Below are positions 24,801-39,700 of a DNA stretch of 64,000 nucleotides, one piece after another. A program made the translations under genes and the position numbers. The stretch is from Bimastos eiseni (Eukaryota; Annelida; Clitellata; Crassiclitellata; Lumbricidae). Position 1 is the first letter of the stretch. Every line of letters starts with the position of its first letter. The stretch lies in assembly GCA_959347315.1 (NCBI GenBank), contig OY365819.1:21904589-21968588 (forward strand). Reading direction: 5' to 3'. The notes beneath the pieces were generated by a model. That model was given only the letters and a program-made list of their open reading frames with translations, did no database searches and was not told where the DNA came from.

Positions 24801-27800
24801 ACCCTATCATTAGATAATTAATGAATCAATTGTTCAAGGGCCATGATTATCTATTACATAAGTCATCCTAAACATTTAGGTTAGTTAGGAAGTCTCCACC
24901 CATGAACAGTCACCTTCTTATCTTTCAACCCACCACTATAAAGTGAAGTAATTGCTATGGACTCTTGGACACTAGAGACATTTATTGTATATAGGCTTTA
25001 ACCAATTGATAGCTCTAAACTGCAATCTGAACACCCTTCTATACCATAGCCTGAACGTTTGAGAATTGCCAATTACTAAGCTAAGAGCTCTTGACTAATG
25101 GAAAGCACTCTGCTTAAATAATGAAATTATGCTTCTTTGGTGGGTTATAGCATTCATGGCCCAGGTACCCCCCCTTTCCTACAGTAACCACTGGACTGTT
25201 CTGGTGCCTCTCAATTCCTGCTGACAAGCCTTGTTCTTAATATTCATTCTTTGATTACAAGAATTTGCTACTCAGAGGTGCTTCCAATCCTAGCACAGAC
25301 CCATAGCCATCTTAATTTTTTAGATGAGAGAGAAATATACATTGATGGTTAGATACAAGTATTCAAAATGTTGAGATGTTGTTTTTGTTGGGTGATCTGA
25401 AATGATGCCTGAGGATCTTTCTTAACTGTTGAAGTTGTTATCATTGGGACTCATCAGGAAAAAGGTTCCACAATGTACTGGAGTCTGGCACAGAGACTTC
25501 CTCTTCAGGAACATCCGATTGTAGCCTGGAAGTTTTGTCACGTTACTCACAAACTGTTACGTGATGGTCATCCAAATGTGAGTTTCGGCCCTTTTTCCAC
25601 TATAGACCTTCAAGTGTCCAATACACGTATTTGCCGCTGGTCTTAAAGAATCTGATGGATTTTCCCTTTAATTGCTTGCAAGCCATATGAAATGAACTTG
25701 AAAGGTGTGGATTTTATTATAATTATTTGCTGATTGCACTGTGATAGGCTCATGTACAATAGTTAGGTTGTGTGGAGTCCTTTGTGTGGTTATGTTAGTC
25801 ATCTGTGGTCTGTGCTTCTGTCTTTTTCTTGCTGATCAGAGTTTGTTTTGTAGCTGTTGGCATACATGTGATCTGGCTGCTGAGTTTTGATTTCCTTTGA
25901 CCTGTGCTGGATACATGTACTATCTAGACAGTAGACACCGTATGACCACCTTACAAACGTGGTGCAGTTGATTCATACTATGAAAGAAGTGGAGATCAAT
26001 TTCAAGGAAAATCTGTGACATGAATCAGGTGTATGCACATGTTTTAATCCTTGGATTCAAGTAATGAGTGTATGTTGATATATACTAAGATAAGTACTTA
26101 GTAAGTATGTTTGTATGTATGTATTTATGTATGTATGTTTGTTTATGTATGTATGTTTGTTTATGTATGTATGTTTGTTTATGTATGTATGTTTGTTTAT
26201 GTATGTTTGTTTATGTATGTTTGTTTGTTTATGTATGTATGTTTGTTTATGTATGTATGTTTGTTTATGTATGTATGTTTGTTTATGTATGTATGTTTGT
26301 TTATGTATGTATGTTTGTTTATGTATGTTTGTTTATGTATGTATGTTTGTTTATGTATGTATGTTTGTTTATGTATGTATGTTTGTTTATGTATGTATGT
26401 TTGTTTATGTATGTTTGTTTGTTTATGTATGTTTGTTTATGTATGTATGTTTGTTTATGTATGTTTGTTTATGTATGTATGTATGTTTGTTTATGTATGT
26501 ATGTTTGTTTATGTATGTATGTTTGTTTATGTATGTATGTTTGTTTATGTATGTTTGTTTGTTTATGTATGTATGTTTGTTTATGTATGTATGTTTGTTT
26601 ATGTATGTATGTTTGTTTATGTATGTATGTTTGTTTATGTATGTTTGTTTATGTATGTATGTTTGTTTATGTATGTATGTTTGTTTATGTATGTATGTTT
26701 GTTTATGTATGTATGTTTGTTTATGTATGTTTGTTTATGTATGTATGTTTGTTTATGTATGTATGTTTGTTTATGTATGTATGTTTGTTTATGTATGTAT
26801 GTTTGTTTATGTATGTATGTTTGTTTATGTATGTATGTTTGTTTATGTATGTATGTTTGTTTACGTATGTATGTTTGTTTAGGTATGTATGTTTGTGCAC
26901 ACTGTGTATTTATGTAGTTTTTGTGAAGTGATTTCAAGAACCTGACAGGGCATATATGTTTGTCTCTGCTTAAACTCCAACTTGTGATATTCATTGTTGT
27001 AGGTGAATGTAACGTAAATGTGTATGCATTAGAATAAGGATTGTGACTTATGGACAACCCAATCAATAGCCTCTGCAAAGGATACAAGTCATCAGTTGGG
27101 TTGTGTGCATTTTCAGGTTCTGCAGGACTCACAGAGATACACAGCGTACATCACTGACTTGGGAAAGCTGTGGGGTCATTTGAAGGAAGGCTATGGTCGC
27201 CTCATTGCCAGCTACATCAAACTCTTGGTTCAGAAGCTGCGATTTCACAAAAAAGTATTTTTCATTTTGTTTCAATTACTGTTGAACAGACATAATATTT
27301 AGAGGTTACATTTCTAAACATACTCCCGATTGCATGTGTATCGAGCGCTGTGCTCTGTTCTAGAGAGCGTGTGGTCCAATCGATACCGATGCTTGATAGC
27401 GCCTTGTTGAAGATAGGCATATGGGCTTGTTGTGAGGACTTAAGGACATGATGACGGTTTAGAATTTATTCTGATCTCTACAAGAAGTGAATCGCTAACC
27501 AATAGGATTAAGGTGTTTGTAGGAGTAGATGTATACAGTACCTGCAAGCCAGAGGTGCTTGGATATGTTGAAGACGGTTCAGTGAAAAAATCTGGGATAC
27601 CTTGAAACAAAGAGAACAGGCTATGGTTTGTGACATATCTTTTGTAAGAGCCAACTTTATGTGACGTATTGTCCTTATAAAGCAGAACAAGATCTGCAAC
27701 CTGAGTTTGTTATGCATGATCTAACTGTGAGATTTCTGTGCAAAGTGTATCTTAAGCGTATTCATATTTTTGATGAAGTAATAGCTGTGCATTTAAAGTC

Positions 27801-30731
27801 AATGCGGGAATCAAGGGGAAAAGAACGACATTGTTGTGAGGAAAATGTTATGAAGTCATATCTATAGATCATCTGGATTTATGGTCAGAATGTTGAAGCA
27901 GAACCATGCATGCATAGATGAGAGTGTTAGTTTAACAGACTGATCGGCTGATGACAACGCTCAGCATAAGGCTGAGTATCATCAGCGTAGGACTGAAACT
28001 GGACTCAAAGCACAGAGTTCTTCTGAGCAGAAATATACAGAGTGGAAGGAACTTAATTTCTGTTTCTAGTCTAAGTTTTGTCTAATTGGTAATTGTGCCT
28101 CTGTCTCTGCTCATCCAACTGATAACAGTTGGTCTTCATCTGAATCTCTTTTGTTGATATTTCAGAATAACCAGATTCCTGGGAATCTGATGCTTGGTGA
28201 CGAACAGTTGGAAAAGATTTGTAATCATGACATCAACACTTAGTAAGTCCTGCACACATGCTTTCACCCAGACAATATCTCCTCTACATTATCTGTCTTG
28301 CTTTTATTTACAGGTCATCATTCTTGGTATTGTTATTGGTATGAGACAAACATGTGCGCTTTAGATCAGTAATGTGTGCAAAACAGTACGAAGAAGCACA
28401 GCGTCATGCAAACATGGTGCAGTATTTAAAAATCTGAGAAATAGGGCATAACCGGAATTTGCCTCGGACATTCGCCAAGGCCGAATATCCTGTTTTTTGG
28501 AACTATTCGCCTTTGGCAAATATTACACAAAAAAATAGTTAAAAATAAAAAATAATAGTTCAATAATTTTTTATGAACATTTAACAATCTAAAATGAAAA
28601 TAAAAAATTTAAATCCATATTAGTAGTTATTACAGGCACAAACATTTATTTTGCTAATTTGTCACTGTGCGAAAAAACAAAAGTGACGAAAGTGAAAAAT
28701 TTTAAGCTTTGCCAGCGGATGGTGACATCTGCTTTGCCAGGCCAGAGTTGCCACTACTATTTGGTTCGTTTCCGGATCCGGCAAATAGTGTATCAAAATA
28801 CTCGGATTCAGTACCTGGTTGAAAATGTCTACTCGGTTATGCCCTAGTTAGAAGTCCAACTCTAAGCAACTGTTGAGTGAGAAAAGCATCTAAGTCAATA
28901 GTCAATGGCTCAGCAGTTGTTCTTATGGATTCTGGTCTCTGCACAATTTCCATTCTGAGTCTTCATATTCTCTTTGTACATGAAATGTCGTTTGCTGCGG
29001 ATTGTCAGCTTGCTTAATAAAGGAAAGATATAATATATACTGTGACATAAAGATTGCATCGGATGAGACTTAAATCACTTTCATTAAATTGTTCTTTAAC
29101 TGATTAAATACTGCATGTGTTTTTTGTAGCTTAATTGATAATTATTGTTTTTAAAATATCTATTTTTAGCGGCTTCTAACATGTGAAAACTGGGTTAATT
29201 TTTGTAGTCCTAAATTCTATGCATTTATGTTTCAGCTTTGAGTTGAGTGTCGATATGCTTGACTACATGGATGATGTTATAAGCCTACAAAATGCGGGTA
29301 TAATTGTTTTTGGTTATTAAAAATAATTCCATTTCAGCTGTACCGATATCACTTTTTGCCGATTATGCCGATACCGATTATTGCTCATTATTCATTTGCC
29401 GATACCCAATTATTTTGCCGATTATTTTGCCGATTATTCCATTGTGTTTCCTAAGATGTTCCAATGGAATGGGGCTGGCATTGTCTGTCTGTCTGTCTGT
29501 CTGTCTGGCATTGTCACCGTGCAGGTGTCATTTCAATTGAAAGGAATTGACCGGCGGTGGACTTCAATATGGGACTTCTTGACTGAAGTCCCACTTGCTC
29601 AATGAGTTCAGGTTTGATTGCTAAGGCAGTGATAGCTCGTCAGTCAGTTTCTCGAGAAACTGACCGCCCACAAAACTTGTCCTTTAAGCAGGCACTATGA
29701 CTCACTCTGCAGTCTGTACATGTCGTGTTTTGACACTTTCCCATGGTCTATATTAGCACACTGGGTGGTCTCACCACTGGTTTGGAGAAGCCATTGGCTC
29801 GAGGACACGATAGGGGAACGAAACGAAATGCCGTCCTTCACAGACCCAGTGATGTTGCTGTCGTCATTTTGCTTTTATATAGTGAAAATAATATAAAATT
29901 TAAAAAAATTTTTTTTTAATATCGGCGCCGATTATCTTGCCGTTATCCGATGCTGCCGATATCTCTATAATCGGCCCGATTACTCGGCCGGCCGATTAAT
30001 CGGTACAGCTCTTAATTCCATTTAGAATTAAGTGATGGTGTCAAGGTCAATTAGTTTCAGCAACAATTAGTGTTGATACTTTGATAAAGAGTTCCTTTGT
30101 TTTAGCCAAAGTCTCGCTTGGTCTGTCTGGATGAAATGTGCTATAACATTTGAACTCTAAAATTTTTTGGTCAGTTCAGTGTTCATTGGTTCTGATTTGT
30201 TGCCGTTTGCATTTGCCATCTGAATAGTTTTTGGTTCTATGGATACATCACGTGCTAATTCGATGACAGCGAGCGGTCAATGTCGTCTTGCTCCTCTCAT
30301 CCTCTGCATTCAGGATTCTTGCCAGCTTTACGATTATCTCGTCAGAATCCTTTTCAGACTTCACTCGTGTAAGTCTGGCATTTACATAATCATCGTTTCA
30401 TGCAGTGATGTGAAAATGTGAAAGCATTGAATTATTTCTAATTGTTTCTTGGCTCAGCTTCAACCTCTTCCATCCTGAAAAATCTCCTCATTCTATTCGA
30501 TCGTGGTCTTGTATACAATGCATCGGGTTGGGACCACATCTGATGGGTTATTAAGAGATACTATTTAAATAAGCATTTGCAAATTGCAATTAATGCGTTG
30601 ATTTGGTTAACACGCTGTAGTATCCTGGTACCAAATTAAAATGCAACGATGATTGACATAAGATACATGAACTGGCTGTATAACATATGCTCACTCATTT
30701 GCTTAGCAAGTGGAAGTTAGTATATATACTG

Positions 30732-30776
<45 letters not shown>

Positions 30777-33700
30777 CACCGGGTGCAGTAACCTTTAGCC
30801 AATTTCTCCGTAAATCTTTCATAAACCTTTCTGCACCGGGGTCTTTCAAATAAACAGAATAAACAAAATGTCCGATTCGAGTTTCAAAAAACCTTTATTC
30901 ACGTATTTGTCAGTATATTTGCAGTTATTAAAGTTAAACACATTGTGTAATGTAAACACATTTGCAGTTTTTTAAATTAAGTGTACTTTTAACAGGTAAT
31001 GAGCATTTTTGGCGTATTTTAGTATTGACTGCGTCAAACTTGCATTATGCCTATGTTTAGGTGACGCACATTATTCGCCTTGCTGTTTCGTTAAATTAAT
31101 GTGAATTTTAGCTCTGTGACCCAGTGTCTTAACCACTACTCTAGCAACGTTAAAATTAAGTATGACCCGTGACAGGTAGTATATACATATATACATATGC
31201 TTAAAAGTACTGAACAGGTATTTCCTTCTCTATTTATCCAATTGTCTGTTTTGGTGAGATGTAGGATGTATATTTGTACAGTCATGCAATTGCTCTTTCA
31301 CATTCACTCAAACAATATATATAAAATAGGAATTTAGTAATGACCTGGTCCATAGATAGCTTCTGAGTGGTCCTAAAATCATTATAGCAGAGCATAAACT
31401 TCAAAGTTCCTTTACCATGGAAGAAAATTACATCCTTATAAATTATTACTAATGGTGCTTCTTCAGAGCTTCTTCTGTTAGGCTAAATTACAGATTGTTT
31501 TAAGACGGTAATGAGGAAATTTAGCAGGAACATAAAGAGCTATTAAGAAACAGAATGTGTGATACAGGTAATGTTTGCTGAAAAGAAGAAAACAACAAAG
31601 AAAAGATTGCTAAGTTTTAATAGAGCAGTAAATAAATTTGGAGTTGTAGTCATTTTGCCAGGATTTTACTGATCAAATATAGTCGACATTTAATGATGTA
31701 ATACACTTGTAAGGAGGTGATAGAAGAGTTAATGACTTATATGTAACTGTTAAACTTATAGAAATTACTGTAAAATCTCAATATATGATGTATAGTCCTT
31801 GCAAATACATCATGAGTCTTGTGAAAAGTCAGTATCACCTAAGGATTGGGATTTTATTTGGTGTCACTGTAAGTGCTCTGCTCAAAGTTCCTTGTGCTGA
31901 GAAATGCAGAACTTGATAGTTTGTCTTTGATTTTGTCTTCGATAGGTCTTCCACCTGATACTCTCACTGGTCATCGTGACAGATTCTACAATCAATATCG
32001 AAGGTGAGCGCGATTGTCTATCATCCATGTAGTGGACTGAAGAAGCTCTTTCCTCTAGTGCATTGGTAAGCATTGCAGATGGAAAACTGGCTAAGAAACA
32101 CTGCATTCTGCACACTCTAAAGATTTCTTCAAGGTTCCTTTTGATCATCAGCAGCAGGTTTTTTTAACTGTAGCGAAGATGACTGTATGAAAGCATGTGC
32201 CAGACTTGTTTTGAATTCATTGGGTCAGTTGGATTATCTATGACGTGGATGTTGAGTTTAAATTCAGCTGCTGGAGCTAATTACCAAACATAGTCTGGCA
32301 TAGATTGGTCTTCATCGTAAGATCAACATTAATGAATTGATGGCTACTCCCAGGTTAACCACCTCATTACAGGATGACAGCTGTGGACCAAAACTGGAGC
32401 TCATTTATGATGACAACTTTACCATGTTGACATCTTGTACCAATCCACACTAAGTATCAGTCGTTTCATCTATCCAGTCTCTAGTTAAGAAGAATTCTTT
32501 TCATCATTACAGCTTCAATATAAGCAGAAACATTACCATTGCAACTTTTTTAGGAAGTATTCTTTGCATCAACAAAACCTCTAAAGAAGAATTCTTTTAA
32601 TCAATCCAACTTCTATTTTACCAAACACAGTTGGTAATGACCTACTTGTAGTGAATCTTTTGTTGTGAACAATTTGTCGTCAACCATTTGTCTGAACCAT
32701 TTGTCTGGGTGTCAGCGTCAGTGGAAGAATTCTGATTTAGTTGGTCCAGTAAATTGATGGATTGACCATCCACCGCACCTTGCAGATCTGATATTTTACA
32801 AAGTAAGGCTGTTCCAATTAAAATGGTGATGATGGTGTACTAATTGCAATCAGCATGATGTAGATAGCTAGTATTGGTGGTTATAAATTGCTAAACAAGA
32901 TAAAGCGAGATAATTTACCTTAGAAGTTAACTTAGAAATGATTTCTGCCATTTGATGTGCCTTGCTTTCGGAGAAGGTCTTCTTGAAAGTTCTGTTTAAA
33001 TGTTCTCTGCACTGAATTGCATTTATTCTGAACTAGAACATAATTAAGAATGGGAACGAACAGTTTTGTTGGTCTTTGTAACATTATTACTAATAAGAAT
33101 TCCATTTTGATTTTAGCCTTAAACAGTTTTACTTCAACACTCAGAATCTGCAGTACTTCAAGAACCTTATTCGAGTGCCCACACTGCCAGACGTGAGTTC
33201 TTCTTTTGTCTTAATTTGACAGTTATATAAAATCAGATAAGGTCTTATGTTGTGTTCATATAAGATGCAATGGATATGAAGCATTCAATGACATTGCGTA
33301 TTTAGAGCAAAGGCATCATCGTGCACGCTGGATCATTAGTTGCCAACAAGTCAGGTTTAGGTGGCAAATAAGAGTTACAATGTCGCCTTGCATTTGACCT
33401 TGATGCTTGACCTCTATCAACTGTAGTCTTCAGAGACAAAGCATAAATTGGTATCTTTTATGAAGACTGAGTCAGTCAATTGCAGTATGGTCTTGTCTTG
33501 ATACTTGAACTGATGATGAAGCACTGGATGAGCAAGGTTTGCCTTCATTATTTGCTCTGAGTATTCTGAAGTGTCGTGCTTGGCATGTCACAGAAGCCTT
33601 CATCCGAGCTGAGCAGATGCTGCAGCATAATATTGCAGTTGTTGCTGTAGATTTTTGAACTCTGATTAATTTCTTCGTTTTTTCAGTCGCCGCCAGATTT

Positions 33701-36700
33701 CCTGAGAGCGTCGGATCTGAACAGCCACGTGAAGCCGATGGCAGTTGTGCCTGAAGTGGAGCCAGAGCCAGTGGAGCAAGACATACAGAGCGAATGCGAT
33801 CATCCAGAGACAGTGACGGACTTATTGGTCGATACGTCCATGGCCTCTTCATCATCACAGGTCAGTCAGTTCTCAGAGTCAGAAGATCGTCGGTTGTTCC
33901 AAGTGACGGCAATACAGTCTAGTGTGAAGATTAAGCTCCTTCTCCTCTTCCTCCTCCCCTCCTCCTCCTCCTTTTACTTCTCCTCCTACTCCTCTTCGAC
34001 AGAAAATGATATATTTTGTTTGTTAAGCAGTAATCGTAGTGAGGGAAATGGTCGGAAAATAGGATTTGTGAAAATGCATAGCTTTCAGTTTGGAGTGAAT
34101 GTTCTGTGTTATATATAATTATTTTGGCAGGAGTTTATTCCAGAGAGGCAAAATAGTTATGGCTATGTTGAGTAAAGTGGTTGGATAGATGAAGGTAGGA
34201 GGTGGGGATATTGAAGTATGTTGTAGATAAGTGTAGGATTTTGTATGCTTTTCATTCATTCAAACAGCTTTGGCTTAAACAGTTGACAAATCCTAGGCCT
34301 ATATGAAGAGGATCGGAAGAAGTGTTTGCTTAAGGTGATGCTTTTATGGTTTTGTATTTTTATAGGAAGAATCTTTTGCTCAAAATGGAAACTTAGCTCA
34401 GCCAAAGGAAGATGAGAAGTTGGTGCTTTTCAGAAGTTATTCCATTGTTTAAAGTTGAATAGGGGTCTAGAATATGTCAGGAAGTCATTTAGAATGGCAC
34501 AGTTACTATCAATGTTGAAACTTTTATCTGGCATCAGGTGTCCTTTAGTAAATTCTATTTCATAGCCTCTGTCATCCTCTGATTGCCTTGACCTATGACC
34601 TATGTCATCCATGTCTCAGGTTCAGATTTACTGACTGCTAAATCTACTCAGGTCCCTACAGGATGAATGATGCATTGAAGAAAGAGAAATAAGAGATGTC
34701 ATTTGATGCATCATCTCCTGGTTTTTGTCTCTTATGGCTGCCAATTCGAATTGGTCATCAACACTAGTAGTGAATTAATTAACTAATTAGTGGACAGTCC
34801 TCGTGTTTTGCTGTGTTATGGACGCTGATGATGATGATGTTTCAGGGATTTGCTTATAAAGCAGTTGATGTGGGAAGTGAATCAGTTACGAAGGGAATTG
34901 TCGCGTATGAAGGCAGAAGATCAGATGGTCATCGAATCTCTTCACAATCGCGTCAAGGAACTCGAACTGGAACTCAGTGAACTGCATCAGATTGCGGAAT
35001 CAACAACCAACGTTAGTTGATCTTGATTTGATGTCCATCCTGACTGATGACCAACATTTGTAGATGCATTCGTCTCTTTTGCCTTCAATTTGATTTTTTG
35101 GCAACGAATGCACAGCACAATTACTTCCTTAACCTTTGATGATTAATTTAAGCAGTTTAAGCAATCATAATTTGAGCCAATCATAATTTGAGCCAATCAT
35201 AATTTGCATAATCATTAGAGCAGCGATTTTCAACCGGTGGTACGCATACCTCTAGGGTACCAGCTGTTGCCAGAGGTACCAAATAAAAATTTGAAATAAA
35301 TATTTCATGCAGAAACAGATATTATTGCAGGTTTTGAATTGTCATATTTATGCATTTTTTAGTTATACTGTAACAGTATTATGTATACTACATATTGTTA
35401 AATAATTTGTACATTATACAACAATAATGATTTTAATATAATAAATTTGTCGGAATTCATTGATAATATTATAGCCAATTTTCTAATTCTAATAATCTGT
35501 TCTAATTAAATAAATTACCGAAGAAAGTTTTATGATAGGTTGTTTCTGTTGGGGTAGGCACACAAATAATTTTTAATTTTCTAGTTTGGGGTACAACAAT
35601 AAAGAAGGTTGGAACTGCTGCATTAGAATCATGAATTCTAATAAAATTGGAAGCATCTTACATATGTCTATATTCTTATTTCTTCAATGAAACGACGATC
35701 ATACAGTGCAATAGAATTGGAAACATGATATCATAATTATTTTGTTGTTGTACTGTTGTGTTGGCTATCGACTGAGACATAAGTTACTGATGATGCTGGT
35801 TGCAACTAATGATAGTGCATGTCTTGTTGTCAATATTCAATATGAGGTTTTATTATTTGGGTTCTGTATATGTCAATATTCAATATGGGGTTTTACTATT
35901 TGGGTTCTGTATATGTCAATATTCAATATGAGGTTTTACTATTTGGGTTCTGTATATGTCAATATTCAATATGAGGTTTTACTATTTGGGTTCTGTATAT
36001 GTCAATATTCAATATGGGGTTTTACTATTTGGGTTCGGTATATGTCAATATTCAATATGGGGTTTTATTATTTGGGTTCTGTATATGTCAATATTCAATA
36101 TGGGGTTTTATTATTTGGGTTCTGTATATGTCAATATTCAATATGAGGTTTTACTATTTGGGTTCTGTATATGTCAATATTCAATATGGGGTTTTACTAT
36201 TTGGGTTCGGTATATGTCAATATTCAATATGAGGTTTTACTATTTGGGTTCTGTATATGTCAATATTCAATATGGGGTTTTACTATTTGGGTTCGGTATA
36301 TGTCAATATTCAATATGAGGTTTTACTATTTGGGTTCTGTATATGTCAATATTCAATATGGGGATTTACTATTTGGGTTTTGTATATGTGCAGCAGATGA
36401 CTGTCTAGCAGTGGAGACTGAGGCTGACTGTGAGTAAAATTCAAAATCAGGTCTTTATTCAACATAGGATGAACTGTGCTTGTAATGTAGAGTAGCTTTT
36501 AGGTTAGCATGGAGCAAATGGAAGAATGTGTAAATCGTGCTTTGCAAATGGTTGACTACTTGTGCACTCGTAGAAGATGTTTGTATGTATAAATCTAGTT
36601 GTTTGAAAGCACATCTGATCTCTTGACTTACAAATGGACTGATTTGCTTTCATTTCAGGAAAATGAGGAGCTGAAGAATGCTTTAAAAGAAGGCGAGAAG

Positions 36701-39700
36701 AGTGCGGAGGCTTCATCTCGTCTGGCTGTCATTGAAAGTAGGAGGCATCATCGATTCATTCTGCATCTTGTCATTAATTGATGGCGTGCCTATGGCAATA
36801 TTTTCCAGCAAGTGGCAGGCCAGAATGCCAAGGGCACAGGAGGAAAATGGATTAGGTAGACCTATCTCAGATGGGGGCCATACAGACAGTTGAATTTGGC
36901 TCTGAAAACGTGATACCAGCATCATAGAAAACTCATAAAGCCTTCAAAATGACAAATTGAACCTTCTATTATCCAAAGACAAGGCTTCACGATCCATAAA
37001 TATATTGTTGGGGGGCCAGCAATGGCCCGCGGGCCGGATCTTTGACACCTCTGGAATAACCCAATCATTATCTGATCTAATGACTTCTTCTGTAGTGTCA
37101 TCATCATCACCATTAGTGTTGTTAATACCGGTTTTTTGGACAAACCGATTCACCTTGTGTTGTCAGTTCTTGGAACTTTAGCAATCGCAGCGGAAAAACG
37201 TCTCCAATACTTTCTACTTGAAGTGCCATCTCTTAATTCCTCCAGGTTCATTCCAGTTCTTTCGTGTCCATCCACTTTTTTTTGGTCGCCTCTGTTTTCT
37301 CATTCTTCTCCGCATGCCAACATCGTTTCCTTTTCTAGTCGCATGACATGTCCGAAGAAACCCAGCTTCCTTCTCAGCGCTGTTTGTTGTAACGTCTCAT
37401 TATTTCCAACTCCAATCTCCATGCGCACCCTTTCATTCGTCTTTTTCTCCGTCCACGATATTCTCTGCCTCTTCCTCCATATCCACATTTCACATGCGTT
37501 AATCTTTTTCTCCATGTTCTTTGTCATTGTCCACGTCTCACAGCCATACAGTACTGTAGGGAAGATAATTTCCCTCACTAGCCTTTTTTTGTTTCTATGT
37601 TCATGTGTTTATCATTCCATATCTTTTCCAGTCCATTCATTGCAGCTTTCCCTATCGCCGCCCTTCTTTTTATTTCCAAATCACACTTTCCCTCTTTCTC
37701 TATTAACGCTCCCAAGAATGTGAAGCTTGTTACCACCTCTATTTCCTCTTCGTCTATCTCAAAACTTTCCAATCGGCTGTTGTCATGATCTTTGTCTTCT
37801 TTATGTTGAAATATAAACCTGCCTTCTCACTGTCTCTCGGCAACCTTCTTATCAGGTTTAACAGATCTACTTTCCTCCCTGCCAGTAGTGTTGTGTCATC
37901 CGCATATCTTAGATTGTTTAACGTTCTTCCGGCTATCTTTACTCCCTCATATGTCTCTTCCATTTCCGCCCTCCTCATTATCCTTTCGGCATACAGGTTA
38001 AATAGAAATGGGAACAGAATGCACCCCTGTCTGACATCTTTCTTAATTTTAATTTTGTCTGTGTCTCCAAATTCTGTTCTTATCACCACCACCTGATCTT
38101 CGTACAATCGTTTGAGTAGCCATATCAAGTGTTTCGGTATTCCCATCTCAATTAGGGTTTTCCACATCAGTTCGTGGTTGATGCAGTCGAATGCCTTGCT
38201 GTAGTCAATGAAACAAATGTGTACTTTTTGTCCATACTCCCTTTGTCTCTCCATTATCCACCTCATGTTGGCAATATGGTCTCGAGTTCCTCAGGATTTC
38301 CTAAATCCTGCCTGGTTGTATGGAAGCTCTCTCTCAATTGTGCTCTCCATTCTTTTGTGAATTATTTTGAGTAGTATTTTATTGTGTGCGATATCATCGC
38401 TAATGTCCTATAGCTCTCACATTCCCTCGCATCTCCTTTCTTAAATAAACCGATTACCAGATTTTAAAAGCTGGTTTTAAACCAGTAACCAGTTTATATA
38501 GGTGTTCTTAGAAAAATATTATAAATTGTGATATAACACAACTCTGCACATTGTTTCATGTATTACGTATCGCAATGCAGCGTCAACACCGAAGTGTTTA
38601 AGTGGGTGCTTTGAAGTCAGCTCTACTGTCTGAGGCTGCTATCTTTGTCGGCTCGGATTACCCTTCTCCTAGTTCACGTTCCCACGTTAGGCCTGTCTCG
38701 ACAAATTAGCAATTTATTTATAGGTGTTTATTAGCAATCATTGCTAATAGGCAGCTATTAATTACCTGTTGGAAGATGTGGACGGGAAATATTTCGCTTA
38801 GCCGCATCTGTACCTTTCAAGTTTACCGACTTACTTGAGCATTTTACTATGGAAATTAATCCGGGATAGGTGAACTAAAGAATAAGGTGAAAAGAAAAAT
38901 TGAAATACTGTTTGGCAAATGACAGACTGGTCACCGTTTTCTATATTTTTAGCCGGTTCTGGTTATCGTTTTAACATCCCTAATCACCACACCAGTCACT
39001 TCCAACAAATTCTAGTTGAAGATCAGAATTTGTTTTATGGTCAAAATCCAATTGGTCAGGAAACCAGAGAAGCAGACTTCAGTGCATAGGAAATGTTGAA
39101 TGAGAGGTGAGTCTGAATTTAGACCTAAACGACGACCGAGAACTGACCGGATGCACTAAGTGCGGCAGCAACTTCTCCAGATTTGGATCCAACTTTCATG
39201 ACTGTCGAAGGGGGCCACTGAGAGGCAGAGCAAGACTCAAAGTAGGATTTAGTGGAATAGTGGCTTGTATAAGGGGTGAAGAAGGAGCAGTGATACATCA
39301 GCTGATGTGAATGTGATGCCTTGTGGACAATACGACAGCTTTAAAACGGAATTCTTTCCTTAACCACTGAAATGAATCTTTAATGAGTGCTTGTTACACG
39401 TTTAGCCAGAGAATTGGGCGTTTTAAAATTGTTTAAATCACTCTAAGTAGTAATGCCAATTAAAAATGAATTACAGTAATCAATTTGACTAAAATTCTGA
39501 AACCAGGGTAAGTGAAAGTAAAACAGTTTGAGACATGTAAGGCTGGATACTTTGAATATCTTGTTTGTGAAAGTAAACTGTGTTTGGTATTGTCTGAATA
39601 TTCTCGGAAACAACAAATGTTGTCACTAGTTTTTAAGTGAAGGCAATGATATTTTAAACTAAAATACCATTATTTTGTTCTGCTGAAGCAAAATTCATTT

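Larger units (their letters stand above)
22961..25434. other. HIP1 intron 2
   Basis: No gene is seen. It contains a purine-rich tract (24010-24400) and a three-copy 17-bp repeat (24647-24697). The rest is unremarkable AT-rich sequence. Confidence 0.6.

Noticed and set aside
26107..26931. Long plus-strand open frames of MYVCLF repeats
   Set aside because: They are produced by the 18-bp minisatellite, which is open in all three forward frames; no splice or start context supports a gene.
35829..36387. CRISPR-like regular repeats
   Set aside because: The 43-bp units are head-to-tail without unique spacers, in an animal gene intron; this is a minisatellite.
36388..36430. Candidate extra HIP1 exon after the 43-bp array coding [13 protein letters not shown], similar to human 'AADDCEFLRAEL'
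   Set aside because: No acceptor gives the needed phase: direct splicing from exon 12 puts TAG in frame, and the 40-nt length would also break exon 13. Exons 12 and 13 join cleanly without it.
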